64,000 bases of DNA from an uncultured Thermoproteales archaeon (GTDB taxonomy: Archaea; Thermoproteota; Thermoprotei; Thermoproteales; Thermoproteaceae): positions 1-64,000 of the forward strand of contig CALJAK010000005.1 in assembly GCA_938027595.1 (NCBI GenBank), in the 5' to 3' direction. How positions within the stretch are numbered: position 1 is the stretch's first letter; each line of letters opens with the position of its first letter. Positions 8,787 to 16,615 of this stretch are shown here, one piece after another. A program made the position numbers and the translations under genes. The notes under the pieces were generated by a model. It worked only from the letters and a program-made list of their open reading frames with translations, ran no database searches and was not told the origin of the DNA.

Positions 8787-9305
8787 GTGAAACGCGTCAG
8801 ACTCAGTAATAGAGACGTGAGAGAACTTCGCGAAGTTTGGAAACACATGTCTCCATTGTTAGAAGAGGCAGACGTGGTGGAAGTGATACAATTGAGAGAA
8901 AGACTATCGCTATATCTCATCGACGGTGAGCCGTTAATTTTCAAGACTGAAGAGGAGGCGCTGGGGGAGGTGGCGGTGCCCACACTCTATCTAATACACA
9001 AATCCAACAAGGCCTCTCTCCTTCCACAGTTTCCAAAGGCGCAAGTAGATGGGGGGGCTGTCAAGCCTATAATCAACGGCGCAGACGTCATGAGACCCGG
9101 CGTTAGGCAAATCACCGGCGAGTTCAAAAAAGGTGACGTAGTGTTTATAGTTGATGAGAAGAACAGAGTCATATCCATAGCGTGCGCTCTATATGACAGG
9201 GGAGAGATAGAGCAAATGCAGAGAGGTAAGGTATTTGTAAACTTACATCACCTAGGCGACGATATTTGGCGGCTGTCTCTAGAGTTGGTTAAGGAAAAAT
9301 CGTAA
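8787..9305 (+). CDS. PUA-domain RNA-binding protein (COG2016, MCT-1/Tma20-like)
   Basis: A C-terminal PUA domain is clear (KPIINGADVMRPGVRQI, FKKGDVVFIVDEKNRVISIA). It follows an N-terminal domain of the MCT-1/Tma20 type found in COG2016 proteins, which are linked to translation or tRNA/rRNA binding. I favour the GTG at 8787 because a TATA box (aatttatata, centred 8764) lies 23 bp upstream. The ATG at 8769 would sit inside that box and add six residues. The 3' end overlaps the convergent kinase gene by 27 bases. Confidence 0.8.
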   Translation: MKRVRLSNRDVRELREVWKHMSPLLEEADVVEVIQLRERLSLYLIDGEPLIFKTEEEALGEVAVPTLYLIHKSNKASLLPQFPKAQVDGGAVKPIINGADVMRPGVRQITGEFKKGDVVFIVDEKNRVISIACALYDRGEIEQMQRGKVFVNLHHLGDDIWRLSLELVKEKS

Positions 9306-9941
9306 GATTTTCACAAATTCTTCTCTACAGAGACACTTCTTGTACCTTCTCAATTCGTCAAGCGGCAGTTTGAGGCCGAGGCGCATCAAACCGTTAGCCA
9401 GTTGAGTCACGTTGTTTCCACCTCTCAGCGTGGCTGACTCAAAGTCGATGATTACAGCTCTGTCTTTCTCCACAATTACGTTTTTCTCCAACCTAGCCAA
9501 CTCGCCGTGCGACACGCCGGCTTTGTCTAGAGAAAACGCCTCTGTGAGCAACTGCTCCACCACGCTCCGCTTGGCTTCCACGACCGCCCCACGCCACCAC
9601 TCTTCTAGAAAAACCCCCTCGACGTATCTATAGACCACCACGTCTTTGCTGTATGTGTACAACTTAGGCCCCACACCCACTGAGTTGGCTAAGTAGAGAA
9701 ATTGTCCCTCCCGCGCTAGCGACGTGCGACTCGCGTCGGCTCTTCTGATTTTACACGCCAATTGGACCGAACCCACTGCGGGTCTGCACTTAAAGACTAC
9801 GGAGTTTGTCCCCTTGCCCACCACGTACACCCCGTTGAGGTAAAGAGAACCACCGGGCTGGAGTTCCAATTGTAACCACTGTAGTTGTCTATAGACTTCA
9901 ACCGCGTGTCTAACCCCCCCGCCCAGCGTCAACATCAACAT
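9279..9941 (-). CDS. Predicted serine/threonine protein kinase (COG2112)
   Basis: This is a small archaeal kinase-like protein. Visible elements are a glycine-rich nucleotide loop (VVGKGTNSVVFKC), the catalytic-loop equivalent (GVSHGELARLEKNVIV) and the metal-binding motif IDFESA, as in COG2112. The HGEL loop replaces the HRD/HGD of classical kinases. The ATG at 9941 is 21 bp from the shared TATA element, making a leaderless message. An ATG at 9974 would lie upstream of the TATA box. It is divergent from the p27-like gene. Confidence 0.75.
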   Translation of the reverse strand: MLMLTLGGGVRHAVEVYRQLQWLQLELQPGGSLYLNGVYVVGKGTNSVVFKCRPAVGSVQLACKIRRADASRTSLAREGQFLYLANSVGVGPKLYTYSKDVVVYRYVEGVFLEEWWRGAVVEAKRSVVEQLLTEAFSLDKAGVSHGELARLEKNVIVEKDRAVIIDFESATLRGGNNVTQLANGLMRLGLKLPLDELRRYKKCLCREEFVKILRFFLNQL

Positions 9942-9958
9942 GGCGGCGGTGTCCACAA

Positions 9959-9966
9959 TATTTATA
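9959..9966. promoter_or_regulatory. Shared bidirectional TATA element
   Basis: tatttata reads as a TATA box on both strands. The kinase start (9941, minus) and the p27-like start (9984, plus) are each 21.5 bp from its centre, so one element could drive two divergent leaderless messages. Confidence 0.6.
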
Positions 9967-9983
9967 CCTCCCATATATATAAC

Positions 9984-10358
9984 GTGAGTACAGTGAAGAA
10001 AATAGCTGAGTTAGTGAGAGCTGGAGCCGTGTTGACTTCATATATGTGCCCAGCTTGCGGGTCAGTTTTGGTGAAGCTAAAAACCGGCGAGTTGTACTGC
10101 GCAAATTGTGAACGGCCAGTAATTCTAGCAAAAAGCGAAGAGGAGGCACAACAAGCGGTGGAGATTGCCCAACTGCGAGACGTGCGGAGGGCTGTATTTA
10201 ACAAAATCCTCCAACTGGGCCAAGAGATCGAGAAGTTAAACGCCGACGAGCTGATGGATAACTTGAAATCCATGTCTCTACTCCTAGACATCTACGAACG
10301 TCTCTCAAAGTTTGAAACTCCAGAAAGCCAAGCTAGAAAGCGGCCGAACACCACGTGA
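9984..10358 (+). CDS. Zinc-ribbon protein, Sjogren autoantigen p27-like (COG1645)
   Basis: The zinc ribbon is visible at about residues 19-40 (CPACGSVLVKLKTGELYCANC), preceded by a short helix (VKKIAELVRAGAVLTSYM) and followed by a long helical tail. This is the layout of the archaeal COG1645/autoantigen p27 family, whose role is unknown. The GTG at 9984 fits the shared TATA box; a second GTG at 9993 is also possible. The 3' end overlaps the convergent glycosyltransferase gene by 67 bases, a long overlap for this genome. Confidence 0.75.
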   Translation: MSTVKKIAELVRAGAVLTSYMCPACGSVLVKLKTGELYCANCERPVILAKSEEEAQQAVEIAQLRDVRRAVFNKILQLGQEIEKLNADELMDNLKSMSLLLDIYERLSKFETPESQARKRPNTT

Positions 10359-11506
10359 GCAAGTGGCGAGAAGTGCGCCGCGTAGAAGGAGTACAACGTG
10401 TGATTGCCTGCTAGATAAACCAACCAATACCCACCGTAGGTAGACAGATAGAGAATAGACAAATCGTCTCTCCTATACAGCGAGAAGACCAACGCCACTA
10501 GATAGACGAGCGTGCCGCTGGCGTAGACATCTGGATTGAGATATATGGCGAAGTTGTTCTGCATAATCAACCAATCTACTGGAGTCGACGCCGTGGGGCC
10601 CGGCGGTCTGGAAGTAGTGTGCCAAGAGATCGCCGCGTGAATCTCGCCAAGCCACCTCCAGAGACCCAAGTGCATCACCATCGGGGCGTTCGCCAGTAGA
10701 AAAACAACGGCGGCGACCACCAGCGTTGTTAAAACGAGCTTGGCGCTGCGCTTTGCGTAGAGGTAAATAAGTCCAAAGATTGGAAACGCCCCCGAGTACT
10801 TCACAGATGTAGCTAACCCAAGAGCTACCCCCACGGCCGCTGGGCTTTTGGTAATGTATAGATAAGCCAGCAGTGCGGTGAACATCGCTAGATATATGTC
10901 TAACATTGCCACGCTAGACATGGCTACAAATGTTCTATCCAACAACATCAAGAAAACTGACGTCAACGCCCACAGCGTGCCCGCAGTTTTCTTGACAATT
11001 AAATATACCAACACCAGTACAATCACTCCGGCGGCTATGGAGGGTAGCCGCCACCACGGGGGTTCATCTCTTATGGCGATCAAAACCGCAATTATGTACT
11101 TAACGAGAGGTGGATGTTCAAAATTGTAGTAGTTCAATATACCCTCTCTGTCGGGATAGGGGAATCCCCTCCTCACGTAACAATTCACATTCCCCTCGAC
11201 AGTCACCACGTCTATCTTTTCATATCTCTTTACCTCCTCGCCGACTTGTACACAGACCTCTAGCGTAGTGTAATAAGGCGACCCACCGCTTGTCTTAAAC
11301 ACGTCGTGTAGAATATTGCGGGCAGAGGTGACGTACCACACCTCATCGCTTATGTACCCAACCCCACTTGGCAGTCCGTCGGAGCCCGGCAGGGAAGCAA
11401 TTTGCCAAGTTAGATAGAGGAAAATTAAGATGGCGGTTAGCAGGAGGGGAATTTCTAACTTGCCAAGCGTCTTCTCTAGCCGGTCAGCGCTGCATACCTC
11501 CGTCAT
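10292..11506 (-). CDS. Membrane glycosyltransferase, GT-C / GT39 (PMT)-like
   Basis: The 404-residue protein has about eight to nine transmembrane helices. A first luminal loop holds the acidic motif GYISDEVWYVTSARN and, further on, NFEHPPLVKYI, both typical of polyprenyl-phosphate-dependent GT-C enzymes of the protein O-mannosyltransferase type. A second acidic motif lies near SVAMLDIYLAMF. It would transfer sugar from a lipid-phosphate donor on the outer face of the membrane. The assigned ATG lies inside a C/D box RNA gene (11484-11532), so the true start is uncertain. The substrate cannot be read from sequence. Confidence 0.78.
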   Translation of the reverse strand: MTEVCSADRLEKTLGKLEIPLLLTAILIFLYLTWQIASLPGSDGLPSGVGYISDEVWYVTSARNILHDVFKTSGGSPYYTTLEVCVQVGEEVKRYEKIDVVTVEGNVNCYVRRGFPYPDREGILNYYNFEHPPLVKYIIAVLIAIRDEPPWWRLPSIAAGVIVLVLVYLIVKKTAGTLWALTSVFLMLLDRTFVAMSSVAMLDIYLAMFTALLAYLYITKSPAAVGVALGLATSVKYSGAFPIFGLIYLYAKRSAKLVLTTLVVAAVVFLLANAPMVMHLGLWRWLGEIHAAISWHTTSRPPGPTASTPVDWLIMQNNFAIYLNPDVYASGTLVYLVALVFSLYRRDDLSILYLSTYGGYWLVYLAGNHTLYSFYAAHFSPLAHVVFGRFLAWLSGVSNFERRS

Positions 11507-11532
11507 CTATCTCTAGCGGTCGGTCTCATCAC
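11484..11532 (-). ncRNA. C/D box methylation guide RNA (candidate)
   Basis: Read on the minus strand, a perfect C box (GTGATGA, 11532-11526) and D box (CTGA, 11487-11484) lie 49 bases apart. A C'-like TAGATGA sits between them and the D guide of about 15 bases before the D box. The D' box is degenerate. A TATA element (11552-11558) lies 23 bp upstream of the C box, the same spacing as in the sRNA at 50033. Such RNAs guide 2'-O-methylation with L7Ae, Nop5 and fibrillarin. It overlaps the first 23 bases of the downstream glycosyltransferase gene and starts just after ileS. Confidence 0.62.
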
Positions 11533-11552
11533 AATTCGCCCACTGTCTGAGT

Positions 11553-14483
11553 TTATATCTGTGTGAATTTTTCGATTCTTATCTTAACTCTCTCTCCGCC
11601 GATATCCCAATCTCTGCCGCTAGTCACTGTGCCTATCTTGACGTCGACGGCTCTAACTTCTCTAGCTATGTATTGATTGAACTTCTCCACCGCACTCCTC
11701 ACGTGCTCAGACGGCGAGTCTAGAGTTACTACAATGAGGTCGCTAATTGCTAAGTTGTCTTCTTTCCGCATTATCTGAATTCGACGCACAATTTCTCTAG
11801 CGAGTGCCTCGTAGTAAAGATCTCTATCTAACTTGTTGGGTATACAGACTTCGATTTGTTCAGATATTTTTGTGTAGCTCTCTGGACAAACCCCCGTCTT
11901 CACTTCCTTGACGTTGGCTAGATACTTCAACAATTCGACGTAGTGCGGCAAGTGCATGGCGCCGTTTATGTACACTTCTGCGAGTGGCCATCTGAGTTTT
12001 ATGCCGGCTACGTTTCTAGCTTCGGCTATGGCAGAAAACACTTTGAATAACTCTCTATATATCTCCAAAAACCTCCCGTCTACATCTATAGCTCTCGGAA
12101 ATTGTGCAAGGTGGACAGACTCAGATTCATTTGCGTCGTACTTCCTCACGTAGGCTTGCCAGAGGTATTCTGTGATAAACGGCGTAAATATCGACCCCAG
12201 GATTAGTAAACTTTTCAACACGTAATGCAGCACTGAGTAAGCCGCGTATTTGTCCTCGGTGGCCTCCTCTGACCACACCCGTCTCCGCAACAACCTCACA
12301 TACCTATGGCTCAAGACTTCCACTACGAAAGTCCTCCAGTGGTTCGCTGCGTGGTGGAACTCGAACTCCTTGACATGTCTGTAGAAGTTTGAGATAAGTT
12401 CGCCCAACTCCGCCAACAGCCACTTGTCTTCGTCGAGAGTTTTCTCAATCCAATGCTCCAGTGGGTATTTCTCTGCTGAGAAGCCGTCTAGCGACATGTA
12501 TGTATCTGCAAACTTCACTACGTTCCACAAGATGTTGAGGTCGCTAGTTACGTGTTTAATCTCGTCTGGGTTGAAAGACAAATCTTCCCAGGGAGCTGCT
12601 TTTGACAATATGTAGAGCCGCACTGGGTCTGCTCCATATCTCTCCAGGAGGTCTCTCGCCCATATTACGTTTCCCCTACTCTTAGACATCTTCTGCCCAT
12701 CCTTGTCTAATATGAGGCCTTGTATGAGGATAGTCTTGTACGGCGCTGTGCCCGTGTAGAGCACGGAAGATGCCAAGAGAGAGTAAAACCACCCCCTCGT
12801 CTGGTCTATGCCTTCAGTCACAAAGTCGTAGGGGAACAACTCTCTCCACAGCTGTGGCTCTCGCTCTCCATCCACCGCGGCTATCCACGCCACTCCGCTG
12901 TCTAGCCAGACGTCCATTACATACGGTTCTCTAACCCATTGACAATCTTCAGTTTTCAATACCACTCTGTCGATCCAGGGTCTGTGCGCCAATTGAAAGT
13001 CGTCGATTGTTGAGATTTCCCCAGCCAACTTCCTCAACTCGTCTAACGATTCCACCACTATGATTCTCCCATCTTTTTCACACCGCCATATGGGTAGTGG
13101 AGTTCCCCAAATTCTACTTCTGCTTATGTTCCAATCTCTGGCGTTTTTCACAAACACGTCGAATCTGTCTCTCAACTTCTGCGGCACCACTTGCACTCTC
13201 TGCAACTGTGAATACATATCTTCACGTATGCGCGACACTGCTATAAACCACTGTCTGTCTGCCCTCAGAACTAGCTTAGTTCCACACCGCCAGCAGTGTG
13301 GATACTCATGGCGCACTTTCCCAACGTGTATCAACAACCCCTTTCTAGCTAAGTCGTCAATTATTTCTTTATCCACGTCGTGTACATATTTGCCAAAATA
13401 CTTACCGGCGGCTTCGTTATACACGCCGTTGATTTCCAAACTATTCGTAACTCTAAGTCCGTACTTCTTAGCCACTTCAAAGTCTTCGGGGCCATGCGCG
13501 GGAGCCACGTGGACTAACCCCGTGCCCTGGTCTAACGTGACGAACTCCGCAGTGACTACGTGATGCTTCCCCCTATCTGGCACTTCTCCCGCCAGGGGAT
13601 GTATGTACTCCAAACCCTCCAGCTCTCGCCCCAGCTTAACTTCTACCACACGCCACGAGGTGATTCCCCCCAGCTTCACTACTTGATCCACGAGCTGCTC
13701 TGCGATCCACCAGTACTCTACTGCGTCGCCCAGTTTGACTTCCACTTTGGCGTAGCGGTGCTCTGGATGCACGGCAACCGCCTCGTTGTCTATCAAAGTC
13801 CAAGGCGTCGTGGTCCAAATGGCCAAATAATCCCCCGTGGTAGTCTTAAACTTCACGTATAGAGAGGGGTCTTCTCTCTCTTCATACCCCAGCGCCACTT
13901 CGTGATCACTCAACGCAGTCTCACACCGGGGACAAGTCCAGAGGACTCTCAAGTCTTCAATTAACAAACACTTCTCGTGTGCTTTCTTCACAACGCGCCA
14001 CGCGTACTCTAGATATCTAGGCTTCCTAGTCTCGTAGGCGTTTTCCAAATCTAGCCAAAGCCCCAACTTCCTAGTGCCCCACTCTCGCCACTGCGCGAGG
14101 TATTCATCTACCAATTTGTTACACTCGGCGACAAACTTCTCGACGCCGTACTGCTCGATGTCTTTCTTACTCTTCAACTTGAGTCTCTTTTCTACTTCCC
14201 ACTCTACTGGCATCCCCTGCATGTCCCAACCACCCTGATTCCAGATGTCGTAACCCAACAGTCTGTAAAAACGTAGAACTACGTCTTTGTACGTCCTACC
14301 CCTTATATGACCCACGTGTGGCATTCCATTTGTGGTGGGGGGTCCCTCTAGAAAGGCAAACTTGGGCCCCCCACGTCGAGTTTTCCACTTTTCAAAGATT
14401 TTTCTCCTCTCCCAGAATTCTAATACCGTCTTCTCTATCTTTGGACTGTAGATATTACCCAGCTGGAAATCCCCATGCACCAC
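11553..14483 (-). CDS. ileS: Isoleucyl-tRNA synthetase
   Basis: This 976-residue class I synthetase charges tRNA-Ile. The HIGH-type motif is MPHVGHIRGR near residue 55, and KMSKSRGNV lies near residue 600. The CP1 editing domain lies between them (WTTTPWTLIDNEAVAVHPE and the T-rich editing pocket). WRCGTKLV and CPRCETAL are likely zinc ligands. The C-terminal anticodon-binding domain is complete, so the length is normal for archaea. The ATG is 23 bp from a TATA-like element at 14503-14510, in the intergenic region shared with the micro-membrane-protein cassette. Confidence 0.96.
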   Translation of the reverse strand: MVHGDFQLGNIYSPKIEKTVLEFWERRKIFEKWKTRRGGPKFAFLEGPPTTNGMPHVGHIRGRTYKDVVLRFYRLLGYDIWNQGGWDMQGMPVEWEVEKRLKLKSKKDIEQYGVEKFVAECNKLVDEYLAQWREWGTRKLGLWLDLENAYETRKPRYLEYAWRVVKKAHEKCLLIEDLRVLWTCPRCETALSDHEVALGYEEREDPSLYVKFKTTTGDYLAIWTTTPWTLIDNEAVAVHPEHRYAKVEVKLGDAVEYWWIAEQLVDQVVKLGGITSWRVVEVKLGRELEGLEYIHPLAGEVPDRGKHHVVTAEFVTLDQGTGLVHVAPAHGPEDFEVAKKYGLRVTNSLEINGVYNEAAGKYFGKYVHDVDKEIIDDLARKGLLIHVGKVRHEYPHCWRCGTKLVLRADRQWFIAVSRIREDMYSQLQRVQVVPQKLRDRFDVFVKNARDWNISRSRIWGTPLPIWRCEKDGRIIVVESLDELRKLAGEISTIDDFQLAHRPWIDRVVLKTEDCQWVREPYVMDVWLDSGVAWIAAVDGEREPQLWRELFPYDFVTEGIDQTRGWFYSLLASSVLYTGTAPYKTILIQGLILDKDGQKMSKSRGNVIWARDLLERYGADPVRLYILSKAAPWEDLSFNPDEIKHVTSDLNILWNVVKFADTYMSLDGFSAEKYPLEHWIEKTLDEDKWLLAELGELISNFYRHVKEFEFHHAANHWRTFVVEVLSHRYVRLLRRRVWSEEATEDKYAAYSVLHYVLKSLLILGSIFTPFITEYLWQAYVRKYDANESESVHLAQFPRAIDVDGRFLEIYRELFKVFSAIAEARNVAGIKLRWPLAEVYINGAMHLPHYVELLKYLANVKEVKTGVCPESYTKISEQIEVCIPNKLDRDLYYEALAREIVRRIQIMRKEDNLAISDLIVVTLDSPSEHVRSAVEKFNQYIAREVRAVDVKIGTVTSGRDWDIGGERVKIRIEKFTQI

Positions 14484-14534
14484 GATTCAGCCAATTATTT
14501 ATGTTTTAAGTAGTTTTTAAGAGAGAGAATAGTC

Positions 14535-14681
14535 GTGAAGCTAACTGAAGAAGCTCTTTATACCGTCGTGTCCGCTCTGGCGGTCTCCACGTTGATATTG
14601 ACAATGGTAGTTTTGTCCCCACGGGATTTTACTGACGTAATTTCGGCAATTCTCAACGACATTGAGTACATGTCTTCATGA
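14535..14681 (+). CDS. Micro membrane protein 1 of a three-gene cassette
   Basis: A 48-residue reading frame starts at a GTG behind TATA-like sequence (14503-14521). It begins with a short polar stretch (VKLTEEALYTVVS), followed by one hydrophobic segment (about residues 9-28, ALAVSTLILTMVVL) and a polar acidic tail. Its stop codon overlaps the ATG of the next frame (TCATGA), so the frames look translationally coupled. No family is recognised. The coupling and the regular hydrophobic profile argue that it is real. Confidence 0.45.
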   Translation: MKLTEEALYTVVSALAVSTLILTMVVLSPRDFTDVISAILNDIEYMSS

Positions 14682-14785
14682 AATTCTTGTATCACTTACT
14701 CATGGCGCTACTATCACTGACGCTACTGTACCTACTAGCCATGACGTTTAACTACATAGAACTACTCTCTGAAATATTCAAATGA
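14678..14785 (+). CDS. Micro membrane protein 2 of a three-gene cassette
   Basis: This 35-residue frame has a single transmembrane helix rich in leucine (LLMALLSLTLLYLLAMTF) and short polar ends. It overlaps the previous stop by 4 bases and its own stop overlaps the next ATG (AATGAA), so three frames follow each other without a gap. It is unrecognised. The size and build resemble small membrane subunits or regulators, but that is a guess. Confidence 0.42.
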   Translation: MKFLYHLLMALLSLTLLYLLAMTFNYIELLSEIFK

Positions 14786-15015
14786 ACTACATGGAGTTTA
14801 TCTATGCCATTTTAATGTTTATGTTATGCGTAATATTCATACATTATATACAAAGTTATATAGATTCATTGATATATATGAAATATGTGTTTGAAGCAAC
14901 TCGACGCGCGAGTTGTTTAGATAACTCCACGGGCAGTCTCGTAGTGGCTATGTGCATAAGGCTCACATACAACGGAATCATAAATGTGGAGTTCTACAAC
15001 GTCACCCACTCGTAG
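14782..15015 (+). CDS. Small membrane-anchored protein 3 of the cassette
   Basis: The 77-residue product has one long N-terminal hydrophobic helix (about residues 5-28) and then a polar domain with two cysteines (RRASCLDN and VAMCIRLTY). That region, with its short beta strands, could lie outside the cell, perhaps held by a disulphide. The ATG overlaps the stop of the preceding frame. The 3' end overlaps the convergent winged-helix gene by 22 bases. I do not recognise a family. Confidence 0.5.
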   Translation: MNYMEFIYAILMFMLCVIFIHYIQSYIDSLIYMKYVFEATRRASCLDNSTGSLVVAMCIRLTYNGIINVEFYNVTHS

Positions 15016-15266
15016 TACATCTTCCCCTCGTCGTCAATCTTCTTCCGAATTTTCCTCTCTCTGGTTAACTCGTCGATGGCTCTAGCTAAGGCGGCTGGCG
15101 TAATCCCCACTTCTTTAGACCACTTCACAATTTCCTCTCTGTACACTCTACGCCTCTCTTCGATAAACCCAGCGACGGTCACATTTGCACCGCCGTCTTT
15201 CCGTTCTTCTCTTGTTGGCTTTACAAAATCGAAGAGTGTGATTTTCTTCTCTTCTCTTTTCTTCAT
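14994..15266 (-). CDS. Winged-helix protein with N-terminal PIP-box-like motif
   Basis: Residues 8-16 (KITLFDFVK) fit the PCNA-interacting peptide pattern used by archaeal replication and repair proteins. After a charged linker, residues 40-88 look like a compact winged helix (YREEIVKWSKEVGI, PAALARAIDELTRERKI, then a beta hairpin ending YYEW). The 90-residue protein is otherwise unrecognised. Its ATG overlaps the stop of the upstream 221-residue gene, so they form a two-gene unit. A role in DNA replication or repair at the sliding clamp is inferred only from the motif. Confidence 0.6.
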   Translation of the reverse strand: MKKREEKKITLFDFVKPTREERKDGGANVTVAGFIEERRRVYREEIVKWSKEVGITPAALARAIDELTRERKIRKKIDDEGKMYYEWVTL

Positions 15267-15928
15267 GAGAATTTGCTGTATATCTTACTCACGATGCATC
15301 TAATGTCAACTCTGTATAGATTTAGGGGGTGCTCCAACTTGCCGCATTCTGGAATTAACAATTTGTCAAAAGATGTGTAGAAATTGTCCCCCACTCTAGC
15401 CCCATGTCTAGTGTAGAAATTCGTCACGGCGATTTCTACACAATCTTCCAAATAGCTATATACGCCGTTGTTCCTCTTTACTGTTCTCAAGTCTTCGCCG
15501 ATTTGTAGCAAAGCTCTAAAAGCCACTCTATTCACCCACGCGGTGGGGGAGAGCTCCGCCAAACGTTTGTTAACTAACTCATACAACACGTCACGAGCTA
15601 AATCTCTCTCTTTCAACACGTCGATGAGGAGTTTGTATTGCGGAACTCTCTGGTATAACAACGCGTGGTAGACAGCCGTCCCCAGAGACTCGCGTAGAGA
15701 AACCACCTCCCTACCGAGGTTTGTGAATTCCACAAATTCCCCAACTTCAATCACTCCAATTCTCTCCAGAAACCTAGTTATGTCACCCCTACCCCTGCCG
15801 AAGTCCAACATTTTCTCTTTTAACTCCACAACTCTCGCCTTGTTTTTAGCCACATATAGCATATAGTCGTCAATTTTTTTCAATTTGATTGGTGGAAATG
15901 TGATAGACCTCTGCATCACCACAGTCAC
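15263..15928 (-). CDS. Conserved-looking hypothetical protein, partner of the PIP-box protein
   Basis: I cannot assign this 221-residue protein. The sequence is mixed helical with a likely small winged-helix-like region at residues 40-75 (DITRFLERIGVIEVGEFVEF), a helical middle and a C-terminal segment containing two cysteines (IPECGKL, DIRCIVSK). Several GTG/ATG starts lie close together (15928, 15922, 15919, 15916), and TATA-like elements at 15936-15955 do not decide between them. It is coupled to the winged-helix/PIP-box gene, which suggests a joint role in DNA transactions. Confidence 0.5.
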   Translation of the reverse strand: MTVVMQRSITFPPIKLKKIDDYMLYVAKNKARVVELKEKMLDFGRGRGDITRFLERIGVIEVGEFVEFTNLGREVVSLRESLGTAVYHALLYQRVPQYKLLIDVLKERDLARDVLYELVNKRLAELSPTAWVNRVAFRALLQIGEDLRTVKRNNGVYSYLEDCVEIAVTNFYTRHGARVGDNFYTSFDKLLIPECGKLEHPLNLYRVDIRCIVSKIYSKFS

Positions 15929-16045
15929 GTAGGTAGATATGTTTTGAACTTATAGCACGAGTCATGTTTTGTAAATAGGATGGACATAATACGAACGTAC
16001 AAAGCACAACGTTAAAAATTTATATATATACGACCAGAACTCAAT

Positions 16046-16615
16046 ATGGATAAAAATGCAGTTTTGCAGCTGTTGAGAGAGAGAGGTGAGTTGACCACCA
16101 TAGAGTTAGCTAAGTTACTGAATCTGCCGAGACACAAAGTACTCAAGTTACTAAACAAGATGTACTTCGAGGGGTTGGTGGAGCCAGTAAAGAAGAATAG
16201 GAAGTATTACTGGCGCCCCGCCTCTGGGTTGGTGGCAATTGCGCCGCTGCACTTCACTACAGAGCCAGTGTTGTACATAGAGGGAGCAATTGAACCCATA
16301 TATAGAAAAGTAGACGACAAAGTGGACAGCTTTATCTTTGTCCACGTAAAAAACAAGGAGTATTGGCTCTGCGACTGCGGTGCAGATTTCTACATATTGA
16401 CAGACCAACCTATAGAGGGCTGTAGTTGTAGGTTGAAACACGCCTTTGGAGAGCGGAGACTCTCAATGATTTACATACCTCGCGAGTTGAGATTTAGATA
16501 CTGGAAATCGTATCGCTACGCCGAGGGGGACACGGAATACATACTGTTGATGCCAGAAAGCCGAGATTCGCCGGAGTTGATAGAAAAACACCGCACTTAT
16601 CAACTAGACATATAA
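16046..16615 (+). CDS. Winged-helix regulator-like protein with a CxC...CxC motif
   Basis: Residues 1-60 form a clear winged helix-turn-helix (LLRERGELTTIELAKLLNLP, RHKVLKLLNKMYFEGLVEPV). The remaining 130 residues contain CDCGAD and, 13 residues later, CSC, a likely metal site. I know no family name for it. A strong TATA element (16015-16029) lies about 23 bp before the ATG. The last 12 bases overlap the convergent helicase gene. It could be a metal- or redox-responsive regulator, which is inference. Confidence 0.6.
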   Translation: MDKNAVLQLLRERGELTTIELAKLLNLPRHKVLKLLNKMYFEGLVEPVKKNRKYYWRPASGLVAIAPLHFTTEPVLYIEGAIEPIYRKVDDKVDSFIFVHVKNKEYWLCDCGADFYILTDQPIEGCSCRLKHAFGERRLSMIYIPRELRFRYWKSYRYAEGDTEYILLMPESRDSPELIEKHRTYQLDI

